DNA of 64,000 bases from CG1-02-35-72 sp045046885 (GTDB lineage: Bacteria > Bacteroidota > Bacteroidia > Flavobacteriales > Flavobacteriaceae): positions 62,001-126,000 of the forward strand of contig JASFYX010000004.1 in NCBI GenBank assembly GCA_045046885.1. Reading direction: 5' to 3'. The translations under genes were made by a program, and so were the position numbers. Shown piece by piece: positions 27,282-34,785 of the stretch. The notes beneath the pieces were generated by a model. It saw nothing but the letters and a program-made list of their open reading frames with translations. It was not told where the DNA came from and did not search any database. The number at the start of each line of letters is the position of its first letter. Position 1 is the stretch's first letter.

Positions 27282-28694
27282 TCAGTTTTTTTCTAAATTA
27301 TCTAATTCAGCACTAAAATTTTCTGCCCAAAAAACAGTAAATCCGTTTTTAACTATAGCATTGTTGTTTAATAAAATTATGCGAGGCGTACGAGCTGTTA
27401 CAAAATTGCGCATGACACATTTTTGCGCTAACTGAAATTGATTTTTAGCATTCAAAGTGTTGAAAATAGGTGATTTTAACCAAGTGGTTTTAGAATTATC
27501 TATGTTAATACCTATAAAATTTAAATGAGGATATCTTTTTTTAAGATACATCACTCTTCTTGATAAATTATTGGCATTGATTAAATTTTTAGACCAAAAA
27601 TACAGTACAGTTTTTTTGTTTTTAAATATAGGAGCCGTATCTAATTTATCGCCATTAGTATTAATGACTTTAAAGTTGAACAGTTTAGCTCCTTTTTTAA
27701 TGTTATTATAATCAAAAGCCAATTGTTTAATTTCTTTTAGCATTTCAGGATTATCACAATTGTCATTAAAAATTTGTAACGCACGTTTTCTTTGGCTGTC
27801 GGAAAGATTATAAGTTATATTATAACGGAAGTAGCTTTCATAAATAAATTTATACAGAAATATATTTTTAAGTTTTTTTTGTTGAATAGAGTTAACAATG
27901 TTTTCTAAAAAATTTAAAGCAACATTGCTGTTGGAGTTTTTATATTTTTCTTCGTAAGCTTTATGATATAAATAACTTGTAACGTAATTTCTATAGGGAA
28001 AAAAATATACCAAGCTACTGTCATTTAAGCTTATATTGTCTCTAAATACATAGAACTGTTTATTTATTTTGGGATAGTCATTAGTACGCAATTGACGTTT
28101 ATGGTACAGCGGATAATTTTCTTTCTTTCTATATAGTGGATATGTTATGGCTACCTGTGCTAGCTTGTTAAAAAAAATTGATTCTTCTTTTGTACTGGCT
28201 TTAAATTGTTTGAATAAAGTGTTTTTAACTTGTAAGGCAGAATCAATTTTAGCATCAAAATCTTTAGAAGGTAAACGGTAAAGCGTTCTAAACAATTTGT
28301 CTTCTTTTTCGCTGTTTAAAAATAAATTCATTAAAAAGTTATTACGTTCTGCTCCTTTACCACTAAAAACCAACGATTCGTCAAAATCCCATGTGTTTAA
28401 TCTAATGATTATACTGTCATTTTTTTCGAAAAAAATATATTGATATTCATTACCATGGCTGAAGGTGTAAAGCCCTGGTTCTAAGTTTTTAAGTTTAAAT
28501 AAAAAATTGTTGTTCTTTTTTAAAATAGTTGAATCTAAAATTTTATCATTTTTTAAAAAATAAACTTTTGTAGATTTAGGATTTACTATTTGACCACCAA
28601 AATAAGAAAAAGAATCACTTTTGTTATCAGAACAGCTTATTAAAAATAAAACTATTGTACTTATTATAAGTGCTATTTTAATGTAAAATTTCAT
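27282..28694 (-). CDS. Thioredoxin-fold lipoprotein lacking the CxxC motif
   Basis: Predicted lipoprotein of 470 residues. The signal peptide ends in LFLISC (lipidated Cys about 21). The N-terminal part (about 30-130) looks like the DUF4369-type beta domain common in Bacteroidetes TlpA relatives (TKVYFLKNDKILDSTILKKN). A long helical middle (about 130-330) follows. The C-terminal part is a TlpA/AhpC-like thioredoxin fold: KTVLYFW (361-367), GINIDNSKTTW and the cis-proline region TARTPRIILLNN (P437). Where active TlpA proteins have W-C-x-x-C, this one has W367-SKNLIN, so it cannot act as a dithiol oxidoreductase. The fold may be kept for binding. It stands alone, with a consensus promoter at 28733-28740. 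Confidence 0.8.
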   Translation of the reverse strand: MKFYIKIALIISTIVLFLISCSDNKSDSFSYFGGQIVNPKSTKVYFLKNDKILDSTILKKNNNFLFKLKNLEPGLYTFSHGNEYQYIFFEKNDSIIIRLNTWDFDESLVFSGKGAERNNFLMNLFLNSEKEDKLFRTLYRLPSKDFDAKIDSALQVKNTLFKQFKASTKEESIFFNKLAQVAITYPLYRKKENYPLYHKRQLRTNDYPKINKQFYVFRDNISLNDSSLVYFFPYRNYVTSYLYHKAYEEKYKNSNSNVALNFLENIVNSIQQKKLKNIFLYKFIYESYFRYNITYNLSDSQRKRALQIFNDNCDNPEMLKEIKQLAFDYNNIKKGAKLFNFKVINTNGDKLDTAPIFKNKKTVLYFWSKNLINANNLSRRVMYLKKRYPHLNFIGINIDNSKTTWLKSPIFNTLNAKNQFQLAQKCVMRNFVTARTPRIILLNNNAIVKNGFTVFWAENFSAELDNLEKN

Positions 28695-28732
28695 TGATGC
28701 AATGCCTCTTTTCAGTCAGTTTATAGTAAAAA

Positions 28733-28740
28733 CAAAAATA
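28733..28740 (-). promoter_or_regulatory. Promoter -7 element of the thioredoxin-fold lipoprotein gene
   Basis: TATTTTTG on the minus strand matches TAnnTTTG, 38 bases before the ATG at 28694. Confidence 0.45.
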
Positions 28741-28821
28741 AGTCAATACCCAATGACATTTTGTTAATGTGTTGTTAAATTATAAAGATTAAAAATAATG
28801 ACTAAATAGTCTCATTTTTAT

Positions 28822-28829
28822 TACTTTTG
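28822..28829 (+). promoter_or_regulatory. Promoter -7 element of the ABC-F gene
   Basis: TACTTTTG matches TAnnTTTG, 27 bases before the ATG at 28857. Confidence 0.6.
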
Positions 28830-28856
28830 CCAAAATTTTTACAAAAGAAATAAATA

Positions 28857-30479
28857 ATGTTAACAGTATCAAATCTTTCTGTGCAATTTGGTAAACGTGT
28901 TTTGTTTGATGAAGTAAATACGTCATTTACACAAGGCAATTGTTATGGAATAATAGGGGCTAATGGTTCCGGAAAATCAACTTTATTAAAAATAATTGCA
29001 GGCGATAGAGACCCAACATCCGGTCACGTAAGTCTTGAAAAAGGCAAACGCATGTCTGTTTTACAACAAGATCACTTTGCTTTTGACAACCATCCTGTTT
29101 TAGAAACTGTATTAATGGGTAACAAACCCTTATTCGAATTAAAAACAAGCCTTGATGCCATTTATGCCAAGCCAGATTTCTCTGAAGAAGATGGTGTAAA
29201 AGCAGGAGATTTGGGGGCAACATTCGAAGAAATGGGCGGTTGGAATGCAGAAAGTGATGCCGCTACTTTGTTGTCTTCTTTAGGCATTAAAGAAGATAAA
29301 CATTACAGTTTGATGAAAGATTTAGACGGTAAAGCAAAAGTACGTGTGTTATTAGCACAAGCCTTATTTGGTAATCCTGATGTTTTGATAATGGATGAGC
29401 CTACAAACGATTTGGATTTTGAAGCGATTGGTTGGTTAGAAAACTTTTTAGCTAATTATGACAATTGTGTTATTGTTGTTTCTCACGATAGGCACTTTTT
29501 AGATGCCGTTTGTACCCATGTTTCTGATATTGATTTTGGTAAAATAACCCACTATTCAGGTAACTATTCTTTTTGGTATGAGTCTAGCCAATTGGCTGCA
29601 AGACAGCGTTCTCAACAAAATAAAAAAGCTGAAGAAAAGAAAAAAGAACTCGAAGAATTTATCCGTCGTTTTTCTGCAAACGTAGCCAAGTCTAAGCAAG
29701 CTACTAGTAGAAAAAAGATGATTGATAAACTCAACATTGGCGATATTAAACCTTCTAGTCGTCGTTATCCTGCTATTATTTTTGAGCAAGAGCGTCAAGC
29801 AGGAGATCAGATTTTGAACGTTGAGCATTTAGAAACTTCAATAGAAGATGTAGCCTTGTTTAAAGACATCCATATAAATCTTAATAAAGGCGATAAAGTA
29901 GCTGTAATTTCAAAAGATTCACGTGCTGTAACGGCTTTTTACGAAATTGTAAACGGTAATGCCAAAGCAGACAAAGGTAAATATCATTGGGGCGTTACAA
30001 CAACGCAAGCGTATTTACCTTTAGAAAATTCACAATTTTTTAAAAGTGGAGAATCTTTAGTCGATTGGTTACGTCAATGGTCAAAAACCGAAGAAGAGCG
30101 TGAAGAAGTTTTTGTACGTGGTTTTTTAGGTAAAATGCTTTTTAGTGGTGATGAAGCTTTAAAATCTTGTAATGTTTTATCGGGTGGCGAAAAAGTGCGT
30201 TGTATGCTCTCGCGTATGATGATGATTCGTGGCAATGTTTTATTGTTAGATGAGCCAACCAACCATCTGGATTTAGAATCTATTCAGGCTTTTAACAATG
30301 CACTGAAAAATTTTAAAGGAACGGTATTGTTCTCAACTCATGACCACGAATTTGCACAAACAGTTGCCAACCGTATTATTGAATTAACGCCAAAAGGCGT
30401 TATTGATAGATATACTACTTTTGATGAGTATTTAGCCGATGCTAAGATTAAGGAATTACGTCAAAAAATGTACGCTTAA
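28857..30479 (+). CDS. ABC-F ATPase with one degenerate nucleotide site
   Basis: Soluble ABC-F protein (540 residues, two ATPase domains, no membrane part); relatives act on the ribosome E site in translation rescue or antibiotic protection. Domain 1 has Walker A GANGSGKST (34-42) and Walker B LIMDEPTNDLD, but its signature region reads LMKDLDGKAKVRV instead of LSGGxxxRV. Domain 2 has the signature LSGGEKVRCMLSRMM and Walker B LLLDEPTNHLD, but its Walker A region reads ISKDSRAVTAFYEIV. Head-to-tail pairing therefore gives one complete site (Walker A of 1, signature of 2) and one degenerate site. The linker is charged (KKAEEKKKELEEFIRRF, 254-270). It is most like the YbiT branch. A strong hairpin at 30493-30521 closes the unit. 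Confidence 0.92.
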   Translation: MLTVSNLSVQFGKRVLFDEVNTSFTQGNCYGIIGANGSGKSTLLKIIAGDRDPTSGHVSLEKGKRMSVLQQDHFAFDNHPVLETVLMGNKPLFELKTSLDAIYAKPDFSEEDGVKAGDLGATFEEMGGWNAESDAATLLSSLGIKEDKHYSLMKDLDGKAKVRVLLAQALFGNPDVLIMDEPTNDLDFEAIGWLENFLANYDNCVIVVSHDRHFLDAVCTHVSDIDFGKITHYSGNYSFWYESSQLAARQRSQQNKKAEEKKKELEEFIRRFSANVAKSKQATSRKKMIDKLNIGDIKPSSRRYPAIIFEQERQAGDQILNVEHLETSIEDVALFKDIHINLNKGDKVAVISKDSRAVTAFYEIVNGNAKADKGKYHWGVTTTQAYLPLENSQFFKSGESLVDWLRQWSKTEEEREEVFVRGFLGKMLFSGDEALKSCNVLSGGEKVRCMLSRMMMIRGNVLLLDEPTNHLDLESIQAFNNALKNFKGTVLFSTHDHEFAQTVANRIIELTPKGVIDRYTTFDEYLADAKIKELRQKMYA

Positions 30480-30492
30480 TAAGTTGTAAAAC

Positions 30493-30521
30493 TCATCGTA
30501 TCACTCAAAGTGATACGATGA
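30493..30521. terminator. Convergent-gene hairpin terminator
   Basis: TCATCGTATCACT - CAA - AGTGATACGATGA: a perfect 13-base stem with a 3-base loop between the ABC-F gene and the converging S9 peptidase gene. No long T-run follows on either strand, so it may need help from a factor or act as a 3'-end stabiliser. Confidence 0.65.
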
Positions 30522-30532
30522 ATAAATACAGT

Positions 30533-33022
30533 TTAATTTTTACCATTTTGTGGGATATCTCTATTCATTTCTAAAATATCCACATTATTTGGTCTGTCTA
30601 CACCTAGCAAATGTTTGCTAAAATAATCGGCTTTAAGCCAAAAGAAATACTCCGTCATACTGCCGTAACCATGCCTTTGTCCGGGCATCATAAAGAAATC
30701 AAAACGCTTATTGGCTTTTATCAAGGCATTGGCCATACGTATGGTTATCCCCGGATTGACATTATTATCAATATCGCCTGTAGTGAGCATTAAATGTCCT
30801 TTTAAATTTTTAGCTAAAGTTTGATTGACATCAATTTTGTATTCATAAGTTACTTTTCCGTCTTTATCTTTCACTTCTTTTACGCCGTGATGGGTTTCAG
30901 ACCACCAATTGTTGTAAATGGTATTATCGTGGTTACCCGATGACGATACGGCTACTTTAAACACATCAGGATAAACCAACATAGCAGCTGTTGACATAAA
31001 GCCACCACCCGAATGTCCAAAAATACCCACTTTATCGACATCAATAAAACTATAACGATTTGCCAATTGTTCTACGGTTACTTTTTTATCGGCTAGACCG
31101 TAATCGCGCAAATTGCCATAACCAAAATTGTGATACCATTTTGAGCGATTGGGATTTCCACCTCTATTACCAACTGTTACCACAATAAAACCAACTTGTG
31201 CCATGCGGTCTGTGCGGTTCATTCTGGTTGAAAAAGCCTTGGCAACAGCTTCGGTTTGTGGCCCCGGATAGACATATTCTATAATGGGATACACCTTAGT
31301 CGAATCGAAGTCATAAGGTTTATAAAGCACGCCGTATAAATCGGTTATACCATCGGCTGCTTTGACTTTAAAAGTCTCGGGAAATTTATAACCTGTGGCA
31401 AAAAGCTGACTCAAATCGCTTGTTTCTAAATTCAATAATTTTTGGCCTAAATTATTTCTTAAAACTGATTTTGGAGCTGTATTAACACGTGAATAAGTAT
31501 CTACAAAATATTTGGTATTGTCGTTCATATTGGCACTATGGGTGAAATTACCTGAGTTTAAAAGTTTTAAACCGCTACCATTAAAGTTGACTTTATAAAG
31601 ATGATAATAATAAGGATCTTCGTTAGATTCTTTAGCATTGGCTTGGAAATATAAAACCCTATTTTTTTCATCAATTCCCGCAATACGGTCACTGTGATAG
31701 GCGCCGTGTGTTATTTGATTTTTAAGATTTCCGTTGGCGTCATATAAATAAAAATGTGCCCAACCGTCTCGTTCAGACCAATGAATAAATTCTTTACCAT
31801 TATTGATAAGCTCTAACGGACGTGTTTCTAAATAGGTATTTGAACGTTCTTTAATCAGAATTTTAGATTCTCCGGTATTGGCATCAATAACGCCGATGTT
31901 TACGCGTTTGCGATCCCTACTTTGGGTACTGTAATAAATTTTATCATTTGTTTTGGCTAACCATAAACTAGGATTGTGTTCGTCGTCATAAGATGATTTT
32001 TTGCGTTTGGCACTATAAATGTTTACATATAATTGTTGCGTAGTATCTATCTTAGCTTTGATATGTTTTTTTGTTTGAACATCAAAAATTAGAATTTCTG
32101 TTTTAGTAAAATCAGGTTCACCCGGCATCGTGTATTTAAAAGACTCTAAAGTGGGACGTTTTTTGGTGACAGAATGAATAACCCATAAATTTTTGAGCTT
32201 TTTAGTATTATCTCGGCTATAAACAAACTTTTTAGAATTTGGAGACCAATTTACGTAAATAGGTTTTCGTTTGTCTTTGTCTTTTTCAATATCTTCATTA
32301 GTCTTGCCCCAGTTACCACCGCCGTAGCTGTAATAAACTTCACCATCTTTTGTCCATTGGTGTTCAACTATGGTCGAATCTTTTTCATCTTTTATAGCTT
32401 TTTTGTAGTTTTTCATATCCATCCAATACAAATTGTAATGTTTAGAGAATATGACAATACTGCTGTCGGGTGCTACGGTTCCCCATTTTAATTTTTTATC
32501 TTTTTTGGTGACGTTTTTGCGTTCAGTTAAATAATTAGCCCCAATTTGGTATTCAAAATAATAAACTTTTTTCTCTGTTTTAATTTTTTTAGATTTTGAC
32601 TTTTTAGCTTTTGCAGTGTCTTTTTTTACAGGAATATCTTCTGTAGAAGTGACTTTAAACTGAATTGCTGTTTCGTTTTTTACAAATTTGAATTTAAATT
32701 TTGGTAGGTGTTTGGCATCATAAGGGTCTTTGGTTATTTTACTGAGCCATTCTGCCATTTTGGTATTGTTAAATAAAAGCCTCTTTGTTTTTTTTACGGG
32801 ATTAACAATGTAAAAGTTTGTTCCATCGCTGGTTTTGTATTCATACCAAAATCGGTTACCGCGTTTTAACCAATGTGGATTGACACGCGTAGAGTAGATA
32901 ACTTTTTTAAGATTCTTTGGTGAATATTTAGAAGCCAGTCTGTAATTGGGTTTTGGTGTGTTTTGTGCAAAAGAAGCAAGACTTAAGCTAAAAATTAAAA
33001 GACATAAAAGGATATGTTTCAT
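30533..33022 (-). CDS. S9-family (dipeptidyl peptidase IV-like) serine peptidase
   Basis: Exported prolyl-oligopeptidase-family peptidase of 829 residues. The signal peptide is 1-19 (ending SLASFAQ). A long N-terminal DPP IV-type propeller (about 60-540) leads to the alpha/beta-hydrolase domain. The catalytic triad by motif is S671 (GHSGGGFMSTA), D752 (GDIDNNV) and H784 (GQRHGYG). A Lys-rich insert at about 135-155 (KKDTAKAKKSKSKK) is unusual. It likely frees dipeptides from Pro/Ala-containing peptides in the periplasm. It lies downstream of the ECF sigma cluster on the same strand, but a terminator at 33125-33152 separates them, and a near-consensus -7 element (TATCTTTA) precedes its own start. 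Confidence 0.94.
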   Translation of the reverse strand: MKHILLCLLIFSLSLASFAQNTPKPNYRLASKYSPKNLKKVIYSTRVNPHWLKRGNRFWYEYKTSDGTNFYIVNPVKKTKRLLFNNTKMAEWLSKITKDPYDAKHLPKFKFKFVKNETAIQFKVTSTEDIPVKKDTAKAKKSKSKKIKTEKKVYYFEYQIGANYLTERKNVTKKDKKLKWGTVAPDSSIVIFSKHYNLYWMDMKNYKKAIKDEKDSTIVEHQWTKDGEVYYSYGGGNWGKTNEDIEKDKDKRKPIYVNWSPNSKKFVYSRDNTKKLKNLWVIHSVTKKRPTLESFKYTMPGEPDFTKTEILIFDVQTKKHIKAKIDTTQQLYVNIYSAKRKKSSYDDEHNPSLWLAKTNDKIYYSTQSRDRKRVNIGVIDANTGESKILIKERSNTYLETRPLELINNGKEFIHWSERDGWAHFYLYDANGNLKNQITHGAYHSDRIAGIDEKNRVLYFQANAKESNEDPYYYHLYKVNFNGSGLKLLNSGNFTHSANMNDNTKYFVDTYSRVNTAPKSVLRNNLGQKLLNLETSDLSQLFATGYKFPETFKVKAADGITDLYGVLYKPYDFDSTKVYPIIEYVYPGPQTEAVAKAFSTRMNRTDRMAQVGFIVVTVGNRGGNPNRSKWYHNFGYGNLRDYGLADKKVTVEQLANRYSFIDVDKVGIFGHSGGGFMSTAAMLVYPDVFKVAVSSSGNHDNTIYNNWWSETHHGVKEVKDKDGKVTYEYKIDVNQTLAKNLKGHLMLTTGDIDNNVNPGITIRMANALIKANKRFDFFMMPGQRHGYGSMTEYFFWLKADYFSKHLLGVDRPNNVDILEMNRDIPQNGKN

Positions 33023-33124
33023 AACAAAATAAATTAGGTTGGTTAATTCTGTTTAAAGATAATGAAATACTTAAATACCTCAATTTTTATTAAATAGGAG
33101 GCCTAGTTTTTAACAAATATTTAA

Positions 33125-33152
33125 GAAAAAACCCACTTTTATTCAAAGTGGG
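33125..33152 (-). terminator. Intrinsic terminator of the ECF sigma cluster
   Basis: On the minus strand CCCACTTT - GAATA - AAAGTGGG followed by TTTTTT, just after the Spy-like gene. Confidence 0.88.
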
Positions 33153-33160
33153 CTGTAATT

Positions 33161-33646
33161 TTAAAAACGTTTTTTAGGCCGCTTATTTTGTTGATGTCTG
33201 TTGCGTAACCTGTCTAATAGGCGCCTGTTAAAATCGTCTTCGGCTTTGTAGAGCTTTAATATTTTTTTAGCTGATATTACTTTGAGTAGCTGTGTGTTTA
33301 ATTTACTTTTGGCATCTAAAATATCTCTTTCAATTTTTAAAAAACCATCTAAAAGATTTTTAGCCTCTTTATCTTTAAGTGCATTAAAATCTTCTCTTGT
33401 TTTAATTTTACTGCGTAATTCGTGCATTTTTTCAAAGCGAAATGTGGCTACCTTTTTATCATAAGCATTGTAAATAGGCCAAAATTTTTCGGCTTCTTTA
33501 GAAGTTAAGTCAAGGGCATTTGTAATATAAGCGGTTTTAAGCGCGCGTATTTTTTCGCGGTTTTTAAATTGTGGTGGTCTGTTTTGAGCGCCTATATTTA
33601 CAGAAAGAAATAATAAAAGAAAGCTTAAAAGTAAAATTTGTTTCAT
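33161..33646 (-). CDS. Spy/CpxP-like periplasmic helical protein
   Basis: A 161-residue exported protein with a signal peptide (1-20, ending VNIGAQ) and an all-helical, highly charged mature part: KIRALKTAYITNALDLTSKE, AEKFWPIYNAYDKKVATFR, then long helices and a basic end (RHQQNKRPKKRF). The layout, with an L-T-x-x-E-A-x-x-F-W-P motif, resembles the Spy/CpxP-like proteins that flavobacteria encode next to ECF sigma factors, sometimes named 'sensor of ECF-type sigma factor'. It starts two bases after the anti-sigma-like gene, third in the operon. It may sense envelope stress or act as a small chaperone; this is inferred. Confidence 0.8.
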   Translation of the reverse strand: MKQILLLSFLLLFLSVNIGAQNRPPQFKNREKIRALKTAYITNALDLTSKEAEKFWPIYNAYDKKVATFRFEKMHELRSKIKTREDFNALKDKEAKNLLDGFLKIERDILDAKSKLNTQLLKVISAKKILKLYKAEDDFNRRLLDRLRNRHQQNKRPKKRF

Positions 33647-33648
33647 GA

Positions 33649-34164
33649 CTAGTTGTTTAATATAAGGTTGTCAATATTGGTATTGTCTAAATAATCTAGA
33701 AGTTGTGCGTCGTCAAGCGTACTTTCGTTAGAAGCCGTTAAACTACTAATATCATCAGCGTCTAGCAATTCTCCTAAAACATAGCTGTCAGAAGCATCAT
33801 AATTAATATCTTCTAACCAACTGCTAACGGTTGTTGTGTCTAAAGAATCGAAAGAAATTGTGTTTGAGTTGTTGTAAAAATTCAGCCCTATAAATAAAAC
33901 TACCGAAGCTGCTGCTAGCAATGGGGCATAACGTCTTATAATTTTTTGTCTAAGCGAAATAACTTTAACAGGATGTTTAACTTCTTCTTCAATGCGTTTG
34001 AACACCTTGTCTTCTAATCTGTCAAAGTAATCAGTGGGGATATCATGACTGACTTTACTCAGAACTTTAGATTCAAGACTGTCAAAATAACCATCAGGCA
34101 CACAAAAACCCGTGCCTTTGGCTTTTATAAGATTTAAATCTATATATTTTTTATTGTGTTTCAT
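33649..34164 (-). CDS. Anti-sigma-like single-pass membrane protein with a duplicated YFD motif
   Basis: A 171-residue protein encoded right after the ECF sigma factor (32-base gap) and before a Spy-like protein. The N-terminal cytoplasmic part contains a repeat of 17 residues, VPDGYFDSLESKVLSKV (22-38) and IPTDYFDRLEDKVFKRI (42-58), with a period of 20. One transmembrane helix follows (about 79-95, YAPLLAAASVVLFIGL). The periplasmic part is acidic and Ser/Asp-rich (SSWLEDINYDASDSY, LLDADDISSL). No zinc-binding anti-sigma motif (HxxxCxxC) is present. Its place and topology suggest an anti-sigma factor, with the duplicated motif as a candidate sigma-binding element. This is inference, not family recognition. 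Confidence 0.7.
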   Translation of the reverse strand: MKHNKKYIDLNLIKAKGTGFCVPDGYFDSLESKVLSKVSHDIPTDYFDRLEDKVFKRIEEEVKHPVKVISLRQKIIRRYAPLLAAASVVLFIGLNFYNNSNTISFDSLDTTTVSSWLEDINYDASDSYVLGELLDADDISSLTASNESTLDDAQLLDYLDNTNIDNLILNN

Positions 34165-34196
34165 TCGTTTTTAAGACACTTATTCAGTTAAAAGGT

Positions 34197-34739
34197 TTAA
34201 GATTTGGTTAAATAATTTTCAATTTTTTTAACAGCATGATGATACGATGCTTTTAAAGCCCCGACAGACGTGCCTAAAACAACCGAAATGTCGTTGTATT
34301 TCATAGCTTCAAAGTACTTCATATTAAAGACTAATTGCTGCTTTTGAGGTAACTTAGCCAAAGCCAATTGCAGTTTAGCTTGAATCTCATCGCCACTAAA
34401 ATAAGAATCGGCATGCAAACTGTCTGCCAACTGATATTGAATATCTTCTACGCTTATTTGTTGGCGTTTGGCTATTTTGTTTATATGTGTAATCGATTCG
34501 TTTGTGGCTATCCTGTACAACCAAGAATACAACTTACTATCGCCTTTAAAATTACTGATATTTCTATAAACTTTTACAAAGGTATTTTGTAAAACATCGT
34601 CGGTATCATCGTGGGTTTTTACAATGTTGCGGATATGCCAATACAGCCGTTCTTTATACAGCGTCATCAATTCTCTAAAGGCTTTGTCTTGCGTTTTAGG
34701 ATTTTGTAAGGCCGTTATTAAGCGTTTTTCACTCTCCAC
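34197..34739 (-). CDS. ECF-type RNA polymerase sigma factor
   Basis: A 180-residue extracytoplasmic-function sigma factor. Region 2 is at about 20-90 (AFRELMTLYKERLYWHIRNI, DDVLQNTFVKVYRNI, SWLYRIATNESI) and region 4 at about 118-178 (ALAKLPQKQQLVFNMKYFEAM, YNDISVVLGTSVGALKASYHHAVKKI). The start is a GTG at 34739 directly preceded by an in-frame TAA, so no longer frame exists, and the resulting N terminus (MESEKRLITALQNPKTQDKAF) fits relatives. It lies 46 bases downstream of a TonB receptor gene and heads the trio sigma, anti-sigma-like, Spy-like. Targets are not known; the consensus promoters elsewhere in the window are of the housekeeping type. Confidence 0.94.
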   Translation of the reverse strand: MESEKRLITALQNPKTQDKAFRELMTLYKERLYWHIRNIVKTHDDTDDVLQNTFVKVYRNISNFKGDSKLYSWLYRIATNESITHINKIAKRQQISVEDIQYQLADSLHADSYFSGDEIQAKLQLALAKLPQKQQLVFNMKYFEAMKYNDISVVLGTSVGALKASYHHAVKKIENYLTKS

Positions 34740-34785
34740 TTAATCGATTTTAGTTTTGTTTTAGACAACTAAAATACAAAAAGGT

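Noticed and set aside
30074..30262. Open frames on the strand opposite to long genes (here opposite the ABC-F gene, and many others throughout).
   Set aside because: They mirror the codon pattern of clearly real genes, have no promoter and no recognisable product.
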